Part shown: piece after piece, positions 1-5,156 of the stretch
Numbering within the stretch: position 1 is the first letter of the stretch
Layout of the letters: every line of letters begins with the position of its first letter
DNA from: Methanobrevibacter sp.
GTDB lineage: Archaea > Methanobacteriota > Methanobacteria > Methanobacteriales > Methanobacteriaceae
Direction: 5' to 3'
Assembly (NCBI GenBank): GCA_016838945.1
Contig: JADLKP010000065.1
Span: 1 to 9,801, forward strand
Length of the DNA: 9,801 nucleotides
Position numbers and translations under genes: made by a program
The notes under the pieces: model-generated
What the model was told of the DNA's origin: nothing
Database searches by the model: none
Seen by the model: only the letters and a program-made list of their open reading frames with translations

Positions 1-146
1 TATCATGGCTTTTTTTTAAATGCTAATAATTTCAATTTTCAATTTCATTTAATTGTTTAATAATTCTAACAAAATTATGAATAAAACAATATGTCATTTT
101 TAAATTATTAAACATGGTTTAGTCTTTTTTAAAATTTTTGAAAATA

Positions 147-156
147 TTTAAATATG
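147..156 (+). promoter_or_regulatory. Putative TATA box for the alcohol dehydrogenase gene
   Basis: TTTAAATATG preceded by an A-rich stretch that could serve as BRE. Transcription would start near 175-180, giving a leader of about 90 nt before the ATG at 268. The whole upstream region is so A+T rich that alternative TATA-like sites exist. The rest of 1-267 shows no coding potential or clear structure. Confidence 0.4.
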
Positions 157-267
157 TAAATAGAGAAACTATTAATTAAGTTTAGTTTGCATTGTGGTTG
201 AAATTTTTAATTAGCTCAATTTCATTGAATTATCATTTAATGAAAATAATAAAATCGAGGTAAAAAA

Positions 268-1311
268 ATGGCAGGAACAATGAAAGCTTGGAGAATTAAT
301 GAATTAGGAAAACCTCCTGTAATGGAGGATGTACCTATTCCAGAACCTAGTTTTGGTGAAATTTTAATAAAAATGAAAGGTGCAGGAATGTGCAGAACTG
401 ACCTTGAAGTTATTGACGAAGGGTTCATTACAGTTCCATTTGAAGGACCATTCACATTTGGTCACGAAAATGCAGGAACCGTTGTAAAACTCGGACCTGG
501 AGTAGATACTGTAGAGGTTGGTCAAAATGTTATTGTAGACACATTGCATGCATGCGGTAAATGCCAATACTGTCTTTCAGGCCGTGACAACTTCTGTGAA
601 GTTGCAAGTGCACGTGGTCTTAAGGAAGATGGGGGTATGGCAGAATATATGATTGCTGATGCAAGAGAAGTTGCACCTTTAGGTGACCTTGACCCTACAG
701 AATATGTGGCATTGGCAGATGCAGGCTTATCTCCATATGGTGCTGTGCAAACTGCAAAACCGTTCATTCCAAATAATGGTACTGCAGTGGTTATCGGTGT
801 AGGTGGACTTGGATTCTACTGCTGTCAATACTTGGCTTTAACAACCTCTGCTCGTGTTATTGTAGTTAACAGATCTGCTGATAAAATGGCTAAAATGGTT
901 GATTATGGTGCTGATGAATTAGTTGTTTTGGATGACACTGCATATGACAGAATCATGGAATTGACTGACGGCAAAGGTGTAGATGCTGTATTTGACTTTG
1001 TAGGTAGGGACAACAGTTTAGAACTTGCAGCAAAAATTACCAAAGGATTAGGTCTTATTTCCATTTTAGGTCTTGGTGGAGGAACACTCCCTGTAAGTTG
1101 GACTACAATTAAACCTGGTGTTATGGTAAGATTGACTCAAGGTGGAACCATAACAGACCTTTATGAGATTATGGATTTGGCAAAAGCTGGAAAAATCAAG
1201 GTTCAAGCTCAACAATATCCATTCAGTAAAGTTCTTGATGCTCTCGATGATTTAAGAAACGGAAGAGTTGAAGGAAGAGCAGTAATCACCTTTGAAGAAT
1301 TTGATGAATAG
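268..1311 (+). CDS. Zinc-dependent medium-chain alcohol dehydrogenase (MDR family)
   Basis: A 347-residue cytoplasmic oxidoreductase of the GroES-like/Rossmann medium-chain dehydrogenase family, expected to interconvert an alcohol and its aldehyde or ketone using NAD(P). Catalytic zinc ligands are visible as C42 (AGMCRTD), H66-E67 (GHENAG) and probably D151 (LADAGLSPY), as in secondary-alcohol dehydrogenases of the ADH-A type. The structural zinc lobe is complete: C96, C99, C102, C110. The nucleotide-binding loop is GVGGLG at 177-182. The strand ending VIVVNRS (N201-R202-S203) lacks the Asp/Glu that favours NAD, so NADP preference is plausible. Length is normal for the family. The ATG at 268 is chosen because GAGGT lies at 257-261 with a 6-nt gap; the ATG at 280 has no such site. 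It stands alone, with its own terminator. Family is confident; substrate cannot be read from sequence. Confidence 0.93.
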   Translation: MAGTMKAWRINELGKPPVMEDVPIPEPSFGEILIKMKGAGMCRTDLEVIDEGFITVPFEGPFTFGHENAGTVVKLGPGVDTVEVGQNVIVDTLHACGKCQYCLSGRDNFCEVASARGLKEDGGMAEYMIADAREVAPLGDLDPTEYVALADAGLSPYGAVQTAKPFIPNNGTAVVIGVGGLGFYCCQYLALTTSARVIVVNRSADKMAKMVDYGADELVVLDDTAYDRIMELTDGKGVDAVFDFVGRDNSLELAAKITKGLGLISILGLGGGTLPVSWTTIKPGVMVRLTQGGTITDLYEIMDLAKAGKIKVQAQQYPFSKVLDALDDLRNGRVEGRAVITFEEFDE

Positions 1312-1318
1312 ATTTATG

Positions 1319-1351
1319 AAGGACTTCATGTCCTTTTTTATCTTTTTTTTT
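1319..1351 (+). terminator. Hairpin plus T-tract terminator of the alcohol dehydrogenase gene
   Basis: AAGGAC (1319-1324) pairs with GTCCTT (1330-1335) around a TTCAT loop, followed by T6 and then a second run of nine T (1343-1351). It sits only 7 nt past the stop codon, so it would end the transcript of the upstream gene. Confidence 0.7.
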
Positions 1352-1484
1352 AATTTTTTAATCTTCTTAACTTTTTACTTTTTTATTTAAATTTTTAATG
1401 TATAGTTTACCATATGTCAAAATAAGCTTATTAAATCCTTTATTTTTTAATTAAAACTTTAATAATTCTTTATTTTTCAAAATA

Positions 1485-1492
1485 TTTATATA
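1485..1492 (+). promoter_or_regulatory. TATA box of the candidate small RNA
   Basis: A consensus methanobacterial TATA element, TTTATATA, after an AAAA run. A start about 22-27 nt downstream falls near 1514-1519, exactly where the first stem of the candidate RNA begins (1517). There is no open reading frame immediately downstream. Confidence 0.55.
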
Positions 1493-1514
1493 CTACTTTT
1501 TATATATTTCTAAT

Positions 1515-1635
1515 CACAAGTTTGTTGTTGCCGATTGTTACTCAATGAGCCAAAAACAAATTTGCTTATTCAATTATGTGCTGATAATTTTGTGGTCATT
1601 AGGGAATGTGGCCACATTAACAGCTTTTTCTTTTT
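1515..1635 (+). ncRNA. Candidate independently transcribed small RNA, family unknown
   Basis: A segment visibly richer in G+C than its surroundings and able to fold into two hairpins. Hairpin 1: CAAGTTTGTT (1517-1526) pairs with AACAAATTTG (1555-1564), with one G-U; above it TTG/CAA (1528-1530/1551-1553) and ATTG/CAAT (1534-1537/1543-1546) can continue the helix. Hairpin 2: TGTGGTCAT (1591-1599) pairs with GTGGCCACA (1608-1616), and its base is extended by GCTG (1580-1583)/CAGC (1621-1624) and TAA/TTA (1585-1587/1617-1619). A T-rich run follows at 1625-1636. A strong TATA box at 1485-1492 is correctly spaced. I do not recognise a known family: SRP RNA and RNase P RNA are much longer, and C/D boxes are not convincing. 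No ORF uses this stretch. Confidence 0.55.
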
Positions 1636-1687
1636 TAGATTTTATCTTTTTAGTTTTCTTTTTTAACATTTACTTTTTTTGTGTTTT

Positions 1688-1701
1688 TTCACAGTTGTGA
1701 A
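1688..1701. promoter_or_regulatory. Perfect 14-bp dyad in intergenic DNA
   Basis: TTCACA and TGTGAA arms separated by GT, directly followed by a TATA-like ATATATGTATTTAT. It could be an operator, but no gene start is found within the next 150 bp, so its role is unassigned. Confidence 0.25.
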
Positions 1702-1842
1702 TATATGTATTTATGAGTTAATACATTTTAATCTTTTAATTTTTATGTTTTTTCGCATTTAAGTCAATATTATATCTTATTTTCCTTATATTATTATTGA
1801 GAACATTCTTTTCTTAATTAGAATATGGCATTCCCTTTTATC

Positions 1843-1853
1843 TATATAAAAAA
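1843..1853 (+). promoter_or_regulatory. Putative TATA box for the small membrane-peptide ORF
   Basis: CTATATAAAAA; a start about 25 nt downstream would lie near 1869-1875. That gives either a leaderless message from the ATG at 1869 or an approximately 85-nt leader before the ATG at 1956. Confidence 0.4.
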
Positions 1854-1866
1854 TACTAAAAGAAAC

Positions 1867-1894
1867 ATATGGTTGAATTTATATGGTTGAATTT
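1867..1894 (+). repeat. Exact 14-bp tandem duplication
   Basis: ATATGGTTGAATTT occurs twice head to tail (1867-1880 and 1881-1894). Each copy contains an ATG. Because 14 is not a multiple of 3, only the first ATG (1869) reads into the downstream ORF; the second (1883) meets TGA after four codons. Confidence 0.9.
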
Positions 1895-1955
1895 TGAGGG
1901 ATCATTGAGTACAATCGGCAGTCCATTCAAGATTCTTCTAAATGAGGGAGATGCT

Positions 1956-2030
1956 ATGGAACTTTTCTATGAGGGTATCATATATATCTTATTAGGTGTC
2001 CTTCTTATTATCATAGGATTCTTCATCTAA
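1956..2030 (+). CDS. Candidate 24-residue hydrophobic membrane peptide (or 53 residues from 1869)
   Basis: From the ATG at 1956 the product is 24 residues: an acidic/aromatic N-terminus (MELFYEG) followed by about 17 hydrophobic residues rich in Ile, Leu and Gly, enough for one membrane helix ending at the stop codon. GGAG at 1947-1950 with a 5-nt gap is a good ribosome site for this start. The same frame is open back to an ATG at 1869, giving 53 residues, but that start lies in a 14-bp duplication and has no Shine-Dalgarno unless the message is leaderless. Repeated use of ATC and TTC codons in an A+T-rich genome argues for real coding. It lies between the candidate RNA and mtnA with its own TATA box. 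Function unknown. Confidence 0.45.
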   Translation: MELFYEGIIYILLGVLLIIIGFFI

Positions 2031-2252
2031 TCATTTATTTGAATCTGAATTGACATACAGTTGAAGTTTTTATTAGTTCTTTTGAGTATGTTCTTTATTA
2101 ATTTTCTTAATCTGATTATTTGGAGGGTGTTCTCATATTCTCTTTAAACTATTTTCATAATAACTTATTTATTTAAAAAAAACCAATATTTTATTGTATT
2201 TTAACAATTTTTATTTCATTAATCAATTATTTTTATTATTAATTATTATCAT
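2031..2252. other. AT-rich gap upstream of mtnA
   Basis: After the small ORF the sequence is T-rich with no convincing ORF. A GGAGGG at about 2121 is not followed by a start codon in usable range. The mtnA promoter must lie here, but several TATA-like runs between 2145 and 2200 cannot be told apart. Confidence 0.5.
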
Positions 2253-2257
2253 GTGAT
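2253..2257 (+). promoter_or_regulatory. Ribosome binding site deciding the mtnA start
   Basis: GTGAT, complementary to the 16S tail (part of AGGAGGTGATC), lies 4 nt before the ATG at 2262. The GTG within it could itself be read as a start (2253), but its position as a ribosome site favours the ATG. Confidence 0.6.
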
Positions 2258-2261
2258 TATT

Positions 2262-3221
2262 ATGAGAACTTTAGAATGGGAAGACAATAAATTAAAACTT
2301 ATAGATCAAACCAAATTGCCTGATGAATTGACTTATGTCTATTGCAGCATTTATCAGGAAGTTATCGATGCCATCAAGACAATGGTTGTTCGTGGAGCTC
2401 CTGCAATAGGTGTTTCAGCTGCTTTTGGTATGGCTCTTGCCCAATTGGCTGGAGAGGACATGGAAAAGGTAGCTGTTGAAATGAAAAATGCAAGACCTAC
2501 GGCTGTCAATTTAATGTGGGCAGTAGATAGGGTCATGAAAGCTGACAATATGCTTGATGAAGCAATGGCAATGGCTGGTGAAGACATTAACACAAACCTT
2601 GCCATTGGTGAATATGGTGCAGAGCTTATTGATGATGGAGACACAGTATTAACACATTGTAATGCTGGTGCACTTGCCTGCGTAGATTATGGTACTGCAC
2701 TTGGTGTTTTCCGTTCTGCTTTCAATCAAGGAAAGGATATTCAAGTCATATGTGATGAAACCCGTCCAAGAGGGCAAGGTGCAAGCCTAAGCGTATGGGA
2801 AATGCAACAGGAAGGAATTCCTGTAAAGTTGATTCCTGATGTAGCAAGCGGTTATCTCATGTCAATCGGAAAGATTGATAAGGTTGTTATTGGTGCAGAT
2901 AGGGTTGCTTATGATGGTATTGCAAATAAGATAGGTTCATTTATGGTGGCTCTTGCTGCTAAAAGATTTGACATTCCATTCTATATTGCAGCTCCATTCA
3001 GTACATTTGACAAGGAAATTTCCATCTTTGATACAGTTATTGAAGAGCGTGATCCTAATGAAGTGATCTATTATGGTGGTGCAAGAATCTGTCCAGAAGG
3101 GACTGAAGTAATCAATCCTGCTTTTGATATAGTTCCTAAAGACCTTATTACAGGAATCATTACAGAAAAAGGAGTGATTGACTTAAACAATTTAGAAAAG
3201 GACTTTAAAGATCTTTTCTAA
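2262..3221 (+). CDS. mtnA: S-methyl-5-thioribose-1-phosphate isomerase (MtnA, aIF-2B-like family)
   Basis: Predicted cytoplasmic isomerase converting methylthioribose-1-phosphate to methylthioribulose-1-phosphate in methylthioadenosine salvage. In methanogens the same fold is linked to recycling of 5'-deoxyadenosine and methylthioadenosine. The 319-residue protein (from the ATG at 2262) has the MtnA-type opening LEWEDNKLKLIDQ, the RGAPAIG motif at 44-50, the HCNAG segment with the probable catalytic Cys133, DETRPRGQGASL at 165-176, and GADR with the probable catalytic Asp213. The C-terminal ERDPNEV and NPAFDIVP blocks also match. The related ribose-1,5-bisphosphate isomerase is less likely because of the N-terminal block and the complete RGAPAIG/GADR set. 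No other salvage gene (phosphorylase, kinase, deaminase or aldolase) is adjacent, so the pathway must be encoded elsewhere. Its 3' end runs into T-rich tandem repeats. Confidence 0.9.
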   Translation: MRTLEWEDNKLKLIDQTKLPDELTYVYCSIYQEVIDAIKTMVVRGAPAIGVSAAFGMALAQLAGEDMEKVAVEMKNARPTAVNLMWAVDRVMKADNMLDEAMAMAGEDINTNLAIGEYGAELIDDGDTVLTHCNAGALACVDYGTALGVFRSAFNQGKDIQVICDETRPRGQGASLSVWEMQQEGIPVKLIPDVASGYLMSIGKIDKVVIGADRVAYDGIANKIGSFMVALAAKRFDIPFYIAAPFSTFDKEISIFDTVIEERDPNEVIYYGGARICPEGTEVINPAFDIVPKDLITGIITEKGVIDLNNLEKDFKDLF

Positions 3222-3227
3222 TATTTT

Positions 3228-3325
3228 ATTTATTTTTTATTCATTTTTATTTATTTTTTATTCATTTTTATTTATTTTTTATTCATTTTTATTCATTTTT
3301 ATTTATTTTTATTTATTTTTTATTC
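3228..3325 (+). repeat. T-rich 21-bp tandem repeats, likely terminator of mtnA
   Basis: Three exact copies of a 21-bp unit (3228-3248, 3249-3269, 3270-3290), each containing T6 and T5 runs around ATTC, followed by degenerate pieces to 3325. On the plus strand this gives a long series of U-runs just after the mtnA stop, suited to archaeal intrinsic termination. The convergent trm5 gene ends at its edge (stop codon 3324-3326). Confidence 0.85.
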
Positions 3326-4424
3326 AACCACTTTTTTCACTAACTTTACAATCAATAGCTACATGCCACATTCCAGGGCTTGAAGATTTAACTTTACGTG
3401 TATTGAGTATTTCCACTTTCTTATTTTGTTTCTCACAAGCTATTTGTGCTCTTTCTATTCCTTGTGAAAATCCGTCTGAAAATTCGTAGTAGTGAATGAC
3501 TCCGCCATCCTTGCATAATGAAACGGCTAAACCTAAAAATTCAGGGGCTAATCCTGGAAGATTCATGATAAGTCTATCGAATTTTTTGTCTTTCAATTCA
3601 TTTAATGCAACTTCGTTGGTATCTCCACAGATTGCTGTGATATGGGCATTATCCTTTAGCTTATTTAACTTGATGTTCTCATTTAAGTATTTGATTGCAT
3701 ATTCATTGATGTCCACTGCAGTGATGTTCACATTCTTTTCGTGGGCTATAACAATTGGGAATGGTCCGATTCCTGCAAACATGTCAAGAATCTCTTCTCC
3801 ATCCTGTGTCGCTTCCTGCACTCTTTTCCTTTCAGTTGCAAGTCTTGGTGAGAAATAAACCTTTTTAACATCCAGTTTCAATCTTGTCCCATGTTCCTTA
3901 TGAATTGTTATGGGATTATCTTCTCCAGCGATAAGTTCAAGTTCCCTAACCCTTGTCACGCCCTTAACTGCACTTTTTTTCATATAAACAGTTTTTCGTT
4001 TAGTGAATTGAAGGGTTGCATCGCCAATTTCCTTTTTATGGGCTTCAAGATCTTCAGGGATCTCTACAATGACAACATCCCCGATTATGTCAAAGGACTT
4101 TTTCAATTCTTCAATTTCCTCTTCAGTTAATTTATCTTTTAAAAGTTCAGTTATGCTTCTTGGAAATCTTTTTACAGTTTCAAGGTCTTCATCTTGGTTT
4201 AAATCGATTATTTCAATTGTATAGCCTGCATTTATCTTAATGATTTCCTCTTTGCATTCTTCCATTACTTTTGAGATGGTATCATCATCTGTTCCTTCAT
4301 TAATTGGAATATGGCCGAAACCATTTTCGACTTTTATCTTATAGTCAAAGTCAATAATCTTATGATTTAGTACAATTTGTCTTGTTGCCTCTATATTCTG
4401 TACTGGAATTTTTATGGTTAACAT
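3324..4424 (-). CDS. trm5: tRNA (guanine-37-N1)-methyltransferase Trm5
   Basis: SAM-dependent enzyme that forms m1G37 next to the anticodon, preventing +1 frameshifting; the archaeal/eukaryotic counterpart of bacterial TrmD. The 366-residue protein has an N-terminal D1-like region (about 1-75), a linker/RNA-binding domain (about 85-190) containing GDVVIVEIPE and GTRLKLD, the FSPRLATER block at 191-199, and a class I methyltransferase domain with DMFAGIGPF at 214-222 for SAM binding, VDIN at 237-240, and NLPGLA at 288-293, the family's active-site segment. Presence of D1 fits the full-length Trm5b type. The ATG at 4424 is the first start matching the family N-terminus; no strong Shine-Dalgarno precedes it, and its TATA box lies about 45 bp upstream, leaving a short leader. 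It converges on mtnA. Confidence 0.93.
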   Translation of the reverse strand: MLTIKIPVQNIEATRQIVLNHKIIDFDYKIKVENGFGHIPINEGTDDDTISKVMEECKEEIIKINAGYTIEIIDLNQDEDLETVKRFPRSITELLKDKLTEEEIEELKKSFDIIGDVVIVEIPEDLEAHKKEIGDATLQFTKRKTVYMKKSAVKGVTRVRELELIAGEDNPITIHKEHGTRLKLDVKKVYFSPRLATERKRVQEATQDGEEILDMFAGIGPFPIVIAHEKNVNITAVDINEYAIKYLNENIKLNKLKDNAHITAICGDTNEVALNELKDKKFDRLIMNLPGLAPEFLGLAVSLCKDGGVIHYYEFSDGFSQGIERAQIACEKQNKKVEILNTRKVKSSSPGMWHVAIDCKVSEKSG

Positions 4425-4450
4425 GGTATCTTTAATTAAATTAATTTGGT

Positions 4451-4498
4451 GGTTGATAATTTTGCCATATATTTTAATTACTTATATTTTTATCAACC
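4451..4498. promoter_or_regulatory. 9-bp inverted repeat enclosing the trm5 TATA box
   Basis: GGTTGATAA at 4451-4459 and its exact reverse complement TTATCAACC at 4490-4498, 30 bp apart. Between them, on the minus strand, lies TAAAATATATGG (4465-4476), the best TATA candidate for trm5, with a predicted start near 4445. The arms would sit on either side of the promoter core, like a repressor or activator dyad. The binding protein is unknown. Confidence 0.45.
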
Positions 4499-4653
4499 GT
4501 TATTTTATTTAAATCCATAGTTTTTTCATTTCGGATTTTTATTTTTTTAAATTATCTTAATCTTTTGAATAAATATTTAATTTTTATTGTTTTTAATATT
4601 ATCCTATTCTGATTGGGTCCGTATATGTCATATATATTATTCATTAACAATAA

Positions 4654-4669
4654 TTTTATATATATAAAA
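4654..4669 (+). promoter_or_regulatory. TATA box for the coiled-coil protein gene
   Basis: TTTTATATATATAAAA, a self-complementary TATA element. A start near 4688-4695 would give a leader of about 80 nt that contains the tandem repeat at 4702-4760. Confidence 0.5.
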
Positions 4670-4701
4670 TTTTAGATATATAGTATGTTAATGTTATTTT
4701 G

Positions 4702-4760
4702 AGATTGATTTGGTTTTTAACAATATTTTTTAGATTAATTCAGTTTTTAACAATACTCTT
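4702..4760 (+). repeat. Tandem 29-bp direct repeat (30-bp period) in the leader before the start codon
   Basis: The segments 4702-4730 and 4732-4760 agree at 24 of 29 positions and share the uninterrupted core GTTTTTAACAATA. The second copy ends right at the ribosome site GGTGAT (4761-4766). An ORF reads through the repeat in frame with the next gene (open from an ATG at 4699) but would encode only a hydrophobic Phe/Leu/Ile stretch; a leader or operator role is more likely. Confidence 0.8.
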
Positions 4761-4770
4761 GGTGATGATT

Positions 4771-5118
4771 ATGGGTTGTTTTAATGAGACAACTAGTGTG
4801 AAGATAAATAAGGAAAAAAAGGACCTTGCCAAATCAAAGGGATTGAAATTGCAGGATTTGTTAGATCATGCCCTTGATGAGGCTTTGGGGTTTAGCTATT
4901 ATCCTATGAGCGAACTGCGACTGATGGAAATAGATAATGAAATCGAGACATTGAAGATTCAAAAGGAAAAGGCAATGAAGGATTGCCAGAAGAAAATTGA
5001 TATTCTTATCAGTGGCTTGATTGAATTCAAGGAGGAAGAGGCTGCCCAATATGATAGGAAAATTAGGCAGTTGGAATTGGAAAAGGAATATAATAAGCAA
5101 ATGTTGTATAAAGATTAA
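4771..5118 (+). CDS. Small protein with ribbon-helix-helix-like N-terminus and coiled coil
   Basis: A 115-residue hypothetical protein. Residues 7-40 (TTSVKINKEKKDLAKSKGLK then LQDLLDHALDEALG) have the strand-helix-helix spacing of small archaeal ribbon-helix-helix-like proteins: a short beta strand, then two helices. Residues about 48-112 are highly charged with heptad-like Leu/Ile spacing (ELRLMEIDNEIETLKIQKEK and the C-terminal LELEKEYNKQ), predicting a coiled coil for dimerisation. The start at 4771 is fixed by GGTGAT 4 nt upstream; the longer frame from 4699 would add a hydrophobic, repeat-encoded tail and is rejected. It is followed 38 bp later by the aldo/keto reductase, so co-transcription is possible. 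A DNA-binding regulator is a reasonable guess, but the family is not firmly recognised. Confidence 0.75.
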   Translation: MGCFNETTSVKINKEKKDLAKSKGLKLQDLLDHALDEALGFSYYPMSELRLMEIDNEIETLKIQKEKAMKDCQKKIDILISGLIEFKEEEAAQYDRKIRQLELEKEYNKQMLYKD

Positions 5119-5156
5119 TACTATGAATGGATTTTTAATTTATTGGGAGATTAAAT

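Noticed and set aside
364..767. Minus-strand open frames within the alcohol dehydrogenase gene
   Set aside because: They lie opposite a well-supported conserved gene, have no ribosome sites and no recognisable protein features.
1515..1590. C/D-box guide RNA
   Set aside because: A CTGA exists at 1581-1584, but the best C-box match (AATGAG) is poor and the flanks do not pair; the long hairpins do not fit this class.
2262..3221. Ribose-1,5-bisphosphate isomerase or aIF-2B regulatory subunit
   Set aside because: The N-terminal LEWEDNKLKLIDQ block and complete RGAPAIG, HCNAG and GADR set match the MtnA branch better.
3228..3325. CRISPR-like array
   Set aside because: The 21-bp units are directly contiguous without spacers and are low-complexity T-rich sequence.
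3496..4130. Plus-strand open frames opposite trm5
   Set aside because: Composition is the reverse shadow of a conserved gene; no motifs or ribosome sites.
4699..4770. Upstream in-frame extension of the coiled-coil protein with a hydrophobic N-terminus, resembling a signal/anchor
   Set aside because: The extension is encoded by the tandem repeat and T-rich leader; the GGTGAT site directly before 4771 marks the real start, and the body of the protein looks soluble.
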